64,000 bases of DNA from Gymnogyps californianus (taxonomy: Eukaryota > Chordata > Aves > Accipitriformes > Cathartidae). The stretch is taken from NCBI RefSeq assembly GCF_018139145.2, contig NC_059481.1, positions 15,364,368-15,428,367 of the forward strand, in the 5' to 3' direction. Of this stretch, positions 1 to 13,289 are shown piece by piece (position 1 is the first letter of the stretch; each line of letters begins with the position of its first letter). Made by a program: the position numbers and the translations under genes. The notes beneath the pieces were generated by a model. That model did not search any database and was not told where the DNA came from. It saw only the letters and a program-made list of their open reading frames with translations.

Positions 1-338
1 GTTCAATGTCATGCAATGACATGCTTCATAGGTTAACAGCTTTTTGCCCATTTGGATTACCTGGCTGTACTTTCATTTCAGGTCCCACCTGTAGGACCTG
101 GCTAGGCAGGAGAAAATGAAAAGTAGCACGTCTGAAAAAAAGGAAATAAGAAATATATGTAAAAGAAAGGCCTTGATAAGTAGGCAGCACTGGGACAAGA
201 CCTGGAATGGCTCAACCCCCTGCCCTGAAGCCTTGGGATGAAGGAGGCAAAGCTAAGACAGAGGCTTCCCTCTACACTTGAAAAGTGCCCTGTGTTGAAG
301 TCTCATGGACTGAAATTCTGGTTGGTGCTCCCACTCAC

Positions 339-3300
339 CTGGGGATCTCCTCCTTGCTCTCTCTCTCACCCTCGGCCTCCAGATACTCCCGATAAGTGCT
401 GCAGAAGATTGCTTCCTGCTGCTCCCACTGGGAGTCCTTGATTAGGTGATTGTACCCCAAGCCAAGCATGCTGCCATCATCCACTTTCTTCAAGGCATCC
501 ACAGGGCTTTTAAAACTGCTGCCTGGTTTGGGAACACAAAGGGAAAAGGCACAGTCCTGGAGGAGCAGACACCATGGAGTGCTCAGAGGCACTTTGACCA
601 TCCCTCCTTCAGGGTGGCATTGTCTTGAAGAGGGACACACTGCATCTTCCTGGTAGAAGTATTTCAACATTAAGAATATATTCTGTGGGATTTTCCATAT
701 CACTAGCCCATTTTCCAGTATTTGAAGGCACGGACTAGGACAAGTCATCTGAGGACGCAGCTCAGCTTGCCTTTCTGTGGCATTCTCCCTGACAGTGTAC
801 CAGGATAAGGTCTGCTCCCTCCCCATCCTCAGCATTTTCCTATGAATCCAGGACTCAGAGTGGCGAACCAGGGGTGCTGTCAGGTTGCTAGGATCTACAA
901 AACAACCTCCTCCCTCTCTGCTGACAATGAGGCCGAGGATGTATGACACCCACTTCGAGACAAGTATTTTGTGCTAACAAAGGTGACATGTGAGATGGCC
1001 GGGTAAGAAGCAACTCCCACTACAGGATTACGTGTAACTACAAAGACAGGTCGGGAAGGGACCAGGGAGCACGTTACTGAAACTTTCTGACCTGTTCTGT
1101 AGTCATAAGAGCCATGATTCCTTTGCCACCTGAAGGAGGCTGCAGGTTGCAAATACTGAATCAGTCCTGACCTGTAATGGGTTTGGGTGGCTTCACTTTC
1201 AGCAGCAGCACTGGGAGACTCAGCTTTGCATCAGCTTTGTTTGCAGACACAGGGACTCCTGCAACAGAAAAATGTCAGCCTGAGAACTGTGTTGTGCCCT
1301 ACAGTGCTAAGTTTTCACTTGTTCATGGGAATCAAATGCTTCCTAAAGTAAGTGTATGCAAAGCTTGGCTGACACTGCCTAGGAGATACTGGGTTTAGGC
1401 TCATTCTTCAGGCCAAAACACAGAAGCTTGAGGGAGGTCACTACTTTCTCAACAACATTACAAAGGATGTCCTGCCCAGACACCTCCTGTCTTTGTGCCC
1501 TAAATAACTTCCACTTCTGATCTTACTAATCTCTCTGAATTATTCTTGTTGCAGCACAGGCCTGGGTGGGGCACAGCAAAGCTCAGAAAAAAGAAAAAAA
1601 AAAAAAAAAAAAAAAAAAAAAGAAGCACGACTAAAGGTTGCAGAGTGCTGCTGAATACAAGAACCAGATTTTACTTCAGAGAGCCCAGGACTGGAAGAGG
1701 TCACATATGTGCTTGGCTAGGAATGGAAAATCCTAACAGGGCACTGGCACTGGTGTGTCCCCACCACCCCACTCACACACATTAACACTCGGCTAAACAG
1801 AAAAGATGTGGCTAAATAATCAACCATGTGTGAGAAGGGAGAGACAGGAACTTGGGTAGTTTACATGGAATCAGCAAAGAGGGAATGCTTGGGTGTTTGC
1901 TTTTGGCTTGGCCAAGTTAAGGGGGATGTTTGCCCTGGACAAGGCTGAGAAGCAGCTCCCTCTTAAATAGCCAGGAAAGCCTCTGCTGAAGGAGAAGGGA
2001 AGAGTTATGAGGCAAGTATCACAGAGGGTTAGCTGGAGGTGCTGGGCAGAAGGCATCTGTGTGTTGAGAGGTGAAATCTAGCAGGGTGAAAGCGATGCAG
2101 GAGAGGGTTAAGCACTGACTCAGCATTTAAAATCCCCCATAACAGCTCAGGACATTCATTGAGGCAGTTACCATCTCTGCAGAACCATCTCCATGCAGCT
2201 CCAGACTTTTCTGCCAAAGAACCAGAAGTGGCAGTGGTTAGTGCAAACAGGCGGAGACCCTGCCCTGCTCAGGCAGGTTCAGCCGTGACCCCACCAGGCT
2301 CCTCTTGTAGATAGCCTAAAACACGAACCCTGGTTCAGGACCAGACTCCCAAGTGGAGGTATCAGGCCTGATTCCCACTCCTTCACTTTCGCCCAGTAAC
2401 TTAAGGGAGAAGCCCTGTGGGATTACCCTTACACAGGGCCTCCTCAGATGGGGCAATACTGCTGGGAAAGGAGCTGCCAGTTTCAGGGAGGGGCAGCAGG
2501 AATGGTAACCCTGGGACCAAGGGAACCTTGTTAGAAAGCCTGTCTTGGGAGAGTAAACATGTCCCAATAACAAAAAGGCCTTGTGAAATGTGGGATGGGC
2601 GGCTGTAGCAGCTGTAGAGACATATACTCCATCCCCATGGGCCGACAGACTTGTTCAGCCCTTATCTTGCTGTCACTGTCTGCAGGAGCAAGGCTTGGGG
2701 AAAGACCTATAGGCAAAAGGGTATAAGAAAAAATAGCACAGTGCAAGATAGAACTGGTTTGTACCGCAGATGTCCAACTTGACCTCCTCTCCCTGCAAGC
2801 CAGCCCTGCTGCAGCTCCTGGGTTCTTTTCCGTCTCCTTCAGCCAGGAATCCTTAGGCAATCGGTAGATCTCCAGCCAGGCTTTTGTGCTGTCTGCATTG
2901 GGAAACCATGTTGAGCAATTGGAAATGAGGAGAAAAGGTCTTTCAATCAAGCAGCCTCTGTTATCTTATATCCTTAAAACAAGATTTGGATATTTTTTGA
3001 AATATAAAATCCCTGTGAACTCCATGCAGCCCACCTCTCCTCCCACTTAAGGTTTCACGTGCTTGACTGAGACTGACATCTCAGCCTCCAGCTCAAGTCC
3101 TTGAGGTCCAACAGCCACCAAACAAATTCCATGAAGCGACTCAGTCAAAGAATTTGACCTGTAGCCTCTGAGGTAAAGTAGAAAGTGAGGTGTGGTCTCA
3201 CACTAGTTCGCTGTGGATGCTACATCTCATTCGCATGTCCAGGCAGATTCCACCAAACAGGGGTTCAGAAAACCTGCTAGCAGCAAATTGGTTGACAAAG

Positions 3301-6009
3301 GCAGCTGCCATGAAGCAGAAGAATGTTGTAGCAAGAAGTTTGTTGTAGTGTTTTTAGAAACTGTGCTGGCTGGCTTATGTCTGCAGAGAAAATTCTTCAG
3401 GTGTACATATTTCCAGTGTAACAGTGAGCCACAGCGAACCAGAGGGAGAACTGAGTTTGGTACTTCTGGAGAGGAGCGGGAAACCTGCTTTCACTGAGCC
3501 TTCTGCAAGCTGGGAACCGCACTGACCAGTTCCAGACAGCTCGCTTTTGGGACCAGTCCTGATCCACACCAGGCCTTTTGGAGAGGACAGAGAGTGGCAG
3601 GAGCTCTCTAAGCTGGAGGAGGGACTGGGAGGGTTAGGAACAGAATCCCTGGGAACTGAGAACACTTTGAGCATTTTAAAAGCATTGCTGCTGGCCCCTC
3701 TGCTAGAACACAACAGCCGTCACTCAACACACCATGTTCCTGCACTTGCCTTGCAGCAGGACTCCTGCGTAATCACCTCCTGGGGACAGCACCACCTCCA
3801 CACAAGTACTTCGCTTGCTGATATCCTCCTGCCAAAGAAAAACGGTCTGGCATCAAAGCAAGATCACCGATTCAGAGAGCTCTGTGGCCTTACACAGTTC
3901 TCAACAGGGTGAAGGCCAGACAGATTGTTGGAAGAACAGGAATAAATACTGGGCAGCACTCTTGGAGTGCTGCTGCCCATGACAGAAATTCCTGAGGGCA
4001 ATTAGTACTCCTCATGAATGATTATGTACCAGCCTTTGCCCACTGTCTATGGAATTAACTCAGTACTTACCATTTCATTTAGGATTTTAATGAGTAGGAA
4101 GCTTTCCTTGTGAAAGCAGAAGAGCCAGACAAGCCCTGGAATAGAAATACAAAAGTAACAGGAGGAGGAGGAGAAAAGTGAACAGATGGTAGCCATGCTC
4201 TTGGAAGATGGCTGTTACAACACGTGCAGGAGAGTGAACAGGACTACATTTTTTCCTGGGCTCAAGGAAGAATATCCCACTGCTTCCAGCACTAAACTTT
4301 TGCTGGGTTCCTTATGCCAGCACCAGCAAACACTCAATTGTACATAGAGATGGATAAGCCCGTTTGAAAAGTATCTCCACCAGAACTGACAGGTTTCAGA
4401 TGAATCAACAAACTCACCTATTTACCACTAGGCTGCGTACAGGTGGTGAAACAAAGCACGGGCAGGAGGTCATACCTAGCAATGGTTCTTTTTGTCTGGT
4501 CCAAGGCGTTCCTAAAATTTACTGCACTTCACTCTCAGCTCTGCACCTGCCTCTGCTGCTCCAGAGAGGACACCAAACCCACTAATCACAAGGCCCTAGG
4601 GCCACTCTGTCACCCTGCAACCTGTTATCTAACACCCTCTTTGCAGGCCTTTCTAGAAAACCTGTCAGCCATTCTAATGTTCCTCCTGATTTAGCACTCT
4701 TCCATAATGCAGCTGCCAACTCTTCAGCTCCAGAGCACAGCCATCCCCAGCTAGGTCAAGGAAATCCATGTCGCACTAACCCATTTCATCCACAGCAAGC
4801 AGGATGTGGCGCTCACTCCCCAAATCCGAAGCATGGATGGCACAAATCTCTGTCTTGACTGCATCCCACGCACAGACCTCCTTACAGTCAGACACCTTGA
4901 ATGCATACAGACCCACGGACAGACCAACAAAGACGTATTTTCCAGACACTGCAAGGCAATTGGCTCTTCCAGTTACCTACCGAGAAAGGGAAAAGATGAG
5001 TGTACCCAACTGCTTCCCCAGTGGAGGATACATCAGCCATACTAGCGATATACTCCTAGCCTTTCACCAACAGAAAATGAGATTTATTCTACAAGGGAAA
5101 AATTTTTGCATGAGCTTTCATCAGAAGAGCAGGGGAGGGGCTCTCATCTCTGTCACAGAGATTGTTCTGTGTTGGGAATGAAGAAGTTTGCTCCCACCTT
5201 TCCTGTTCCGATAAAGAGAAGGGGCTTTAAAGGCCAAGAATTCAGTAGCACTCAGCCCTCCCACCACTAACGCAGAGCTGCGACGGGATGCTGAGCTCCT
5301 CCAGGCAATCGCAGAACACCAGCAGACGCCAGCGTATCCTCCTGGATACCTCCACGTAACGATGGGGAAGGCAGTGCTGCCCTTCTGCTTACAACACTCC
5401 CATTATGGTATTCACCATAACACAGAGCTGAGTTTGCCCATTTATATGCTACTGGCTAATTACCTTCTCCTTGGCAAACAAGGGTGGAGTCAGCCTGAGA
5501 AGCAGAACGTGAATTTAGTGCTGCTTAATATCTGCTTCTCTCTTTTCAGAGAGGTGTGATAGATGAGTGGGAAGCAGAACCTGTCAGACAAGCTTAGAGG
5601 CTGCAGCCTTTTGAAGTGAATCAGTGAGATGTGGTGGATTCTGAGGAAGATGATGAACAGAAGAATGCAAAATCAACTGAATGGATACTCTCTAGAAAAA
5701 CTGCTATGGTGATTAACGCTATCTCTGCTGTGAGGGGCTCTGTACCTGGAATTCAGCTGTAGGAAAGCATTTTGCGGGCTGGACCTTTAGTTTTTGCGCT
5801 TCTCGGAGCATCTCCCTTCTTTCAATGATTTCCATAGCATTCTCAAAAACCAGCATCACCAGTTTGTTGATCATCCTGAAGGGCTGAGGCAACGCATCAT
5901 GCTTTCGATCGGGATCCTGCAGGAAGAAATCTTCCTCGTTTTCCTTTAGCCAGTCCTTTTCAGATGGCGGAGGAATCTCCAGGGGATGCTTCCGGATATA
6001 CACAGCCAT
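339..6009 (-). CDS. WDR93: WD repeat-containing protein 93, 5' part (runs off left edge)
   Basis: Coding exons, in transcript order on the minus strand: 5746-6009, 4781-4976, 4071-4135, 3750-3828, 2765-2892 (end uncertain) and 339-522. The start ATG at 6009 has a good Kozak context (A at -3, G at +4). The N-terminus contains PPPSEKDWLK and EDFFLQDPDR, which I recognise as WDR93. The next exon encodes beta-propeller-like sequence (YVFVGLSVGLYAFK), followed by SWLKETE and ALKKVDDG blocks. WDR93 is a poorly studied WD-repeat protein expressed in ciliated and spermatogenic cells. About 305 residues are visible, roughly the N-terminal half; the 339-522 exon ends in phase 2 at a GTGAGT donor, so the gene continues left. 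The 3750 exon uses a GC donor. The exon at 2765-2892 changes frame internally relative to the next exon (see findings), and another small exon between 523 and 2764 cannot be excluded. The gene is divergent from PEX11A. Confidence 0.88.
1587..1621. repeat. A-rich simple repeat in a WDR93 intron
   Basis: A run of about 35 bases that is almost pure A, preceded by GAAAA-type sequence. It lies in the large intron between the WDR93 exons at 2765-2892 and 339-522. I recognised no full LINE or SINE body attached to it, and nothing else gene-like in 523-2764. Confidence 0.85.
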
Positions 6010-6881
6010 GGTTCTGCCCTTCCAGATGCAAAACACACCACAGATGCAGGAATTGCAGTAGATGCAGAAGAACGAAGAATCGTGCCGTACCTACTTTCCT
6101 GAGGTAATGGGGGAAAAGAAAAAGATGATTAATGATCTCTAAGAGGGAAGGAGGGTTCTTTTCAGTATAGATAGCCAGAGCAACCCTGTTCTATATAGCT
6201 CATTTCTACTTGCTGCATCGCCTCTGTTACTCAGGGGTTTTGTCCTGCTCTGGGAACATCAGCCACACAGGCATCTGTAGGTTACCTGCAGAAAAAGGGA
6301 GTGTAAAAGCTTTGGCACGAGATTGTATAAGAATTATGACAAAGCATTCAAAAAAATTAGCTTGTTCTTCATTAAAAGACTTATTCGGCCTGGATAAAAT
6401 CCCAACAATTAATTTGGAAAGCAGGTGACTTCACTGGACGTTATAAACTTCATTTCCAAGCCACTGGGTGCTTTCTCAGCTTCCCCCTCGGGGCCGGGGC
6501 AGCTCACGTCAAAGCCGAGCTCACGGCGGGCCCACCTCCACCGCCCTCTCCCCACACAGCGGCCTAACCTCGGCGCGGGAGCCAACGGGCCGGGCCGGGC
6601 CGGGCCGGGCCGCGCCGCTCCCCTCTAACCTCCCCGCGTGGAACCGCTGACGGCGGTTACCGGGCAGCCGCGGCTGGGGGAAGCCTTTAGCGGGGACACC
6701 TGCCCCGCTGTTGATGGTCGCCGTGGCAACGGCGCGTTGCGGCGCGCCCCCGGCCGGGAACGCGCACCGGAGCGGAGGGTTCCCCCGGCGGGGCGGGGCC
6801 CGGGCGGAGCGGGGCGGAGCGGCCGCGGCCCCGCACACCTCCCGCGGCTGCCGCCCCTCCGCTGCTGCCGCCGCCGCCGCC
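6010..6881. promoter_or_regulatory. Divergent CpG-island promoter of WDR93 and PEX11A
   Basis: The 872 bp between the WDR93 ATG (minus) and the PEX11A ATG (plus) becomes strongly GC- and CpG-rich from about 6480 and stays so into PEX11A intron 1 (about 7260). It contains GGGCC pentamer repeats at about 6591-6612 and an RFX-type X-box at 6717-6730. A WDR93 5'UTR splice acceptor probably lies near 6100 (CCTCAG in minus orientation). No TATA box is evident, as expected for a CpG-island promoter. Transcription start sites are inferred only from the head-to-head layout. Confidence 0.75.
6717..6730 (+). promoter_or_regulatory. RFX X-box
   Basis: GTCGCC-GT-GGCAAC fits the RFX consensus GTNRCC(N0-3)RGYAAC at every fixed position with a 2-base spacer. 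RFX factors drive ciliary genes, and WDR93 starts about 700 bp away on the minus strand. The motif is followed by GTTGC, so GCAAC-GGCGC-GTTGC forms an extra small inverted repeat. Confidence 0.7.
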
Positions 6882-9690
6882 ATGGAGGGCTTCGTGGACT
6901 TCACCAACCGCAGCCAGGGCCGCGACCAGCTCTTCCGGTGAGTGCGGAGCCGGCGGCGGCGTCAGGCGGCCTCTCCGTGCCGGGTTGGGGGCTCAGCCCG
7001 CCCGGCAGCGGCCCCCCGGTGCCGGCTCTTCGGGGACCCCCGTGGGCCCAGCGGCCCCGTGGGGTGGAGCATCCCCACTGCCCCTCTGGGCGATGGGGCC
7101 CTCAGCAGGCCCCTCACGCAGCCTCCAGCCGCTTTAGGGCCCCCTGCCTCAGGCAGGAGAGCTGCCCGGTCCCCCCGGGCGGGCACCAGGCCCCGGGCGG
7201 GCGCCAGCCCCTCTCCTGCCGCGCTGACCCCTTGCTGCTCGCCGCTTTGCCTGTCCTCAGCCACCCCTCCTGCGCTTGTGCCCCTTCCCCTGGATATAAC
7301 TCACCCTGGCACTGTGAGGGTGCGAGAGGGGTGACCTTAAGCTTGGAAATAAACGCTGCCCTGCTGCTGCCATTCCTGTGAATTGTCCGTGTTTCACCTG
7401 TGTACCATTTTCCTCGTTTTTTCCATTCCAGAGCCACTCAGTACACATGCATGTTGCTTAGCTATTTAATAGAGCATAAGGCTGATAAAGAGAAGCTGGT
7501 AATGAAACTCAAGCAGTTGGAATCTAGCATGAGCTCTGGCCGGAAAAGTAAGTACCTGGTGTCTAGAGGGATAAGTCCTTCTTCACTTGCTCCTTCCAGC
7601 AAAACAGCTCCTGGCCTTGTGTTTTCTGTAGTTAACTTAACTTGAGCCACAAAACTTCTTTTAGTATATTCACAAAATCATCAATAGACCTTATCACTGC
7701 CTTGGCTTGCCAGGCTAGATAGGGCCAAACAGACCTTTATTACTTCCTCAGCCTCCTCTCTGATCAGGCAATCTGAATTATCACTGGGAGAACTAGAGAA
7801 ATAAGTTGGCAGTCAGCTGTTGCTGCAGAGATCGAGTTGTTATCTCTGTTCAAGGACAGACCGCAGAGTTACGATGCAAGGCTGGCTTACTGCACTGTCA
7901 TTAGTACTTCCAGCTAATGGGTTGAGGCGGCCTAACGTTAAAGATCATCATCCCAATAAAATCACCGCTGAAGGACCATCCTTCAATATGGCTTTTTATA
8001 TCCTACTTCACATATTAATTTTCTTCAGCATTTATACTCTACTAAATCATATACCCTTCCATACTTTTCTCATAGTCTAACCGTTTGCATCACTTCATTC
8101 TGTGTCACAGATGCATCCATTATGGTTATGCTGTTGCTGTGGTTGTATTGCTTGCTTTCGGGTTGATCTTACACCTACTTATCAATTGCTTAATCCTGGA
8201 ACAACTTCAATATATGAGGGAAATATTCTAATTTAATGTGTTACCATGGATTTGTTTTATTATTCCAGTTAGCTCCGGAGTATGGTAATTTCTAGCAGAG
8301 AGGCCAGCTGGTTTATCAGCATAGCCGTAATTCTCTTGCTTCTGCTAAACAACTCGCTAATGGACGTCAGGCCTAAATTCAGGACTCTTGCAGTTCCACT
8401 AAGCTTGGATGCCGCCAACATCTGTCACTGTGACAGTGCAGCAGGTTATGAAAGTATTTTGCGTAATATTGTGTTAACATTCACAGGGCAAAAGCTAAAC
8501 TGTGCAGTGGATGAAATCAGGCTTGCCATATATTATAGCTTGAAATGGAATACACCGTTCCTGTTTGCAGGGAACTACGTGTACCGCTGACAAATTCATG
8601 GTTGAGGAGGGACTTGGGTCTCAGTGTGCTCGGCACGTGAATCACCAGCTTTCATAGAAGCTTAGGGAAGTTGTAGTTCATGGTTGCAACGGGGTTACTG
8701 CTGTAACATCTCCTGTCCACAGAGTTAGGTGAAATCCAGTGAAGCATACAGGTGAAATTGGAGGCTTGTTTGTGTCACTTTTTTGCTGACACTGACTCGT
8801 TCAGAGCTGTGGGTGTATTGGTCCAGAGGGCACCCAGGCACTGAGAATGGAGCAGCAGGAGAAGGCTGCAGGTCCTGGCTATTGACAAAACTTGTGTGTA
8901 GGTCCTGGGCTGGTGCAGGACAGAACTGAGATGTTTACACCCCTTTCCTCGCTAATACTAGCTTCTCACGCTGTGAGAAGAAAATGCTTAAGCATACAAA
9001 TGCCCAAAGCCCACTAAGTTTTTTAAAAGTACATGTGGACAGTGACATGGTAAGTTGTCTTGCGTAGGACTGTGTCCCTGCGGTAAAGGCCAGGCTATGC
9101 TAAACTTTCTGGGGTTTCTTGCAGTGTTCAGACTGGGCAACATGGTACACGCTTTGGTAGCAGCCAGGAGAACTACACAGCTGCCAGATGTGGTTCCTCG
9201 CTTCTGCCTTACAGCCTCCAACCTGACCCGTGCCCTCTACTTCGTCTGCGATGCGGTCCTGTGGTTGAAGAGTGTTGGGCTCCAACCTGACGTTGATAAG
9301 GCAAAGTGGCGGAACTGGGCTACCAAGTGCTACTACTTTTCACTCCTGATGAATCTAGCCAGGGACTGGTATGAGATCGCCTGGAGGCTGGAACAAGCTG
9401 TACAGGAAGAAAAGACAAAGGAGAATTCCTTCTGGGACAAACACAATCAGGAACTAAACTGTGTGAAATGTGATGGTTTGCATGGTTTTCTCCTCCTGCT
9501 GTTTCAGATACTGAAAAGACATCCTCCTTTGCTGCTGGACTTGGTGAAGAATCTCTGTGATCTCTCAGGACCTTTGGATACGCTAGGGATCTACAAGACG
9601 AACCCAGGAGTGATTGGTTTCTGTGGTGTCCTCTCCTCCCTGGTGGGGATCCTCACATTAGCAAGCCCACATCTGAAGCTGAAACAGTGA
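6882..9690 (+). CDS. PEX11A: Peroxisomal membrane protein 11A
   Basis: There are three coding exons: 6882-6937, 7432-7547 and 9125-9690. Junction phases are 2 and 1 with canonical GT/AG sites, giving 246 codons (245 aa), close to the usual length of about 247. The N-terminus (FTNRSQGRDQLFR, then ATQYTCMLLSYL) is the conserved amphipathic membrane-remodelling region of the PEX11 family. The last exon carries FRLGNMVHAL, the hydrophobic segments, and the C-terminal block LGIYKTNPGVIG. The C-terminus is KLKQ, a cytosolic lysine-containing tail like that of mammalian PEX11A. The product elongates and divides peroxisomes and is usually induced by PPARalpha. ATG 6882 is the first in-frame start in the CpG island, with context CCGCCATGG. 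No convincing AATAAA follows closely; the nearest clear one downstream is at 12379, so the 3'UTR end is unresolved. Confidence 0.97.
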
Positions 9691-12600
9691 CATAAAAGGA
9701 GTTGCGTAGTATGCAGCGAGCCAACAGCTTTGATCCTCTGATAGGTTTTTATCCTCCATATGGCACTTTCAAAACGAACATGTCTCACAGGAACCTCAAA
9801 ATTAATTTTGTTCTCTGAATAAGTGAATTCGACCCTTTTTGCTTCCCTGTGTCTTTGCAGATGAGTTTGGTGCCTGATGGAGTGGAGATGGGAGAAGGCA
9901 GAGTAATATTTCACAAACAGAAACAGGACTTGGAACATGGCTGCTAGATAAGGAAATATTGATGTTCCTATATTTTCATACAGGGTTGTGAAATAGCTGC
10001 ATAGACAAGTGTAATAGGTATATGACTCATAACTAACTGTGTTTACAATGGAAAGCTGGAATTCACCAATCAAAGGTTCCTACAGTCAGGTTTTCTATAG
10101 TGGGCTCAGGCAAGTTAGGAGCTGCGGTTAAAATGGCCTGAAGTCAAGAACGAGTGTTCTGATGGGTTTGGGTTGATGGATCCTGTTATCTGTAGGCAGT
10201 GGTTTGAATGCAGTGTGATGGTAACTGGAGAGTGGTATGATCTGACCTTCCGATGATCTCTGTAACGTGCACTGGTGACGCTGGATCTGTAGTCTAGGGA
10301 GTGCCAATTTGTGTCCCAGGCAATCAGCACTTTCTTCTTTTCCTTCAATAATGTGAGCCAAGGACCGTTGGCCACTGACTCTGACTTCTCCAGCAGGCCA
10401 TGGCTGAGGGTTTTGGTGAAGGACAGCATGTAGGAGAAGCTTGTCTGAGTGCTGATGATGCTGTGATTTGTAGGGAACTGTGTTTCCAAAGCTGTGAATC
10501 TGGAACCACTCAAAAGCACTAGATTTCCCATTACACACGCTCCTTAACTCCCAAACCCCTGTGATTCCAAGTACAACAATTTTCCATTAATCATACTGTG
10601 ATAAGTAGCTTGTTTTGCTGTTTTAATTTTACGTGAAAAATCCAGTATAATAAGGAGCTTTGGAACCTGCAGTTAAGGAGAGAAGCCTGGCTCAGAGCTC
10701 GTTGAGTCAGAAAAACTGCAAGGGTGTGTTTCTAGTTGTGTAAGCTCCCGAGGGAAGGGAATGGAGTTGGTCATGATAATATCAGAATCCCCTGTGAGAA
10801 GAAGAGCTTATTACTGGATTTGGGCATTCATGGTTTAGATTTTCCTATCTGGTCCTCCCTATCCTCCCCTCTCATGACCACAAGATTTCTTGTGTGTTCC
10901 CTTGCTGGTTGAATGGGTTCTACCATTTGAAAATGCCTTACATTTGCCCTGCCACTGCATTATTGCTCCTCACTTCCCTCGCTGGGAATGATTGCTTGGC
11001 AGTGTAATCTTGGTTAAACGAGAAATGCTGTGTCCAGCTGCCTAACATGGCATGGAGTCTTTGTTGCTCCTGACTTTACAGAGTACCAGTTCTGACACCA
11101 TCTGAGAAAAATTTGCATATTATATAGGAGATAAAAGTATCATTTTTCTTCGTCAGAGTTAGTCCTGTGTGTTCTGCTGCTTTCTGGTGCAAGGACTCCT
11201 TGTTTAATCTGTCAGGAGATGTGAACAGAGACTACTCTAACCTGAACCAAGGTATTCTTATTATTTCTGATGCTGTCTGAAAACAGAAATTAGAGGGTGC
11301 TGGTCTCCTTTATTAAAAGGCGAAGGCTGTGGAATTGAGTAGGCACGGTAAAGCAGTGCCCCAGTTTACCTTAAGTCATTGTGGTCAGGCTTGGAATTAC
11401 TTCCAGTTTGAATCTGAAGTGTTAGCCTGCCAATGAAGTGTTTGAAAAAAAGAGGTTGCTGGGCAGGATAATTAAGTGTGCTTGAAGACCAAATGTGGCC
11501 TGCAGCAGCTCTTCTTTTTAATATGGAAATGAATACCATTAAAAGTAGAAAGTACTGGCAGTTCAGACCATAATGGAGCATTATGTATGGGATATGTTGT
11601 CTTCAAGGGCTTCCTCTCTTTTTTAACAATGGATTTTTTTGTTTCTTTACTCTGTTTGCCTTTGAGCTCCTGGCAGTGTGGAGCCCATCCCTCCCTTGGT
11701 CAGATTTGATCATTATCCCAGTGTGTAGCAACCCCTGTAAGGAAGGAGGAGGAGTCTTGATGATCTGGCAGTGGAGGTTTGGCCACCTTTTGTCTACAGG
11801 ATTTAATCTTCTTGCAAAAAAATGCATTTTGAATTCTTCTGAGGGGAGTGCTCGGATACCAGATACTTCTTTCACTGGTTTGCGAACTGATTTTTCTTTC
11901 TCTCTTGTACTTTGGAGGTAAAGGGAAATGGATTAATATAGTGATGTGCCCCCTAGCCAGCTACACCTCCCCGTGCCCTGCGGAGAGAGAAGGGTGGTTT
12001 TTTCCCTTGTGCCAGGCAAACGCTGCAAAGCCGTGAGCCCGGTTTTGATGTTTCTCCTGTAGGGACTGGCATGGATTAGCAAGTACAGACTTAATGTGGG
12101 AGATGGGGCAGTGAATTTTCAGCCTGTCTCAGCCTTACCTGTCCCATTCTACATGATGTGGGTTGGAACATACAGGAGTAACTTTCTTTACTGGATGTTA
12201 AGCACTAATACTTGCCTTCTGCTCCCCAGCTGAAGGCTAGCACTTTTATGTACCCTAACATAATGTGAATGAAGCCATAGAATCACAATCATGTGGAGAA
12301 AATCCTTTTAGTGCCTTTTTTTTGGTATCTGTTTCTAATACAGCAGTTGGAATAAGGACAGCTGTTTGAACACAAGCAATAAAATGAGTGTGACACCGTG
12401 TCTGTGTGTGTAACTTAGAAGGTGGTGTAAAGAGATGCTGAAGGAGGAATCCTCCCTCCCATCTCTGAATTTTATGAAGGATGATACTGTTAAAGAGACA
12501 TTGCCTATAGTTGCACTTGGGTTATAGAGCTTTCCTTTTGCAGTAGCAAGGTGGCAGCCAGATTCATCAGACTAATTTACAATCCCCATTTCAGTTGCAA

Positions 12601-13280
12601 AAACATGAAGAAGTAACTATGTGAGCACCAGGTAAAACTGCATATATGAAATGCCCTGAAACAAAGTGACATTTTGAGAATTGTCATCAGTTGCCCTTGA
12701 GTACCAGCGGTGAGAGCTGGAGCCTTCTGCCCAGCGTAGGCACAGCAACAGTGAAAGGAATGGGTGCACCTGCATTTTCATGTCTTATAAACAGCCTTTC
12801 ATTTGGATGGGTCTTAGTGTCGTAGGGCAAATGGATGCAGCTGTTTAACAACAAATGCGTGTTCAGGGCAGGGAGTGAAGGGTAACATCTCCAGCTGAGA
12901 TGGCGAGGGATGGAGCCAGGATGACCATTAAAACTGAGCTTACTGTTAGCTCCTATCCCCTGCAAAATCCCCAGCTCCAAAATGTCAATTCCTGAACAAT
13001 GTATAAAGCATTGCATTCAGCAATGTTTTAGCAAGAGTTTCCTTCTGAATTACTGGTCTCATACACATTTCATAACGGAAACAGTTAACAGGAGAGTGGT
13101 CTGTGTGAGATGTGCAAAGTAATCTTCCATTCTACTTGCAGACAAGGCCTTTCTAATGGTAATACCGTGCTTGGCATATTTCAAGAAATGTGTGAGCCAT
13201 TCGGGATTCCTAGGTGAGCAGCAAGAATGATCAAAGGTCTAAAAACCAGCATCTCCAGGGAGGGACCAAATGAACCGGTT
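9691..13280. other. Intergenic or long 3'UTR sequence, no gene recognised
   Basis: No conserved ORF, splice-linked exon set or RNA gene was found between the PEX11A stop and the first CR1 fragment. The AT-rich opening may be PEX11A 3'UTR. An AATAAA hexamer lies at 12379-12384 on the plus strand. The short ORFs here (maximum about 160 codons) lack recognisable family motifs. Confidence 0.6.
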
Positions 13281-13289
13281 CTGTAGAGG

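Noticed and set aside
8282..8590. 102-codon ORF with a hydrophobic start in PEX11A intron 2
   Set aside because: It begins with a signal-like stretch, but there is no family match, no splice link and it lies in the sense intron of PEX11A.
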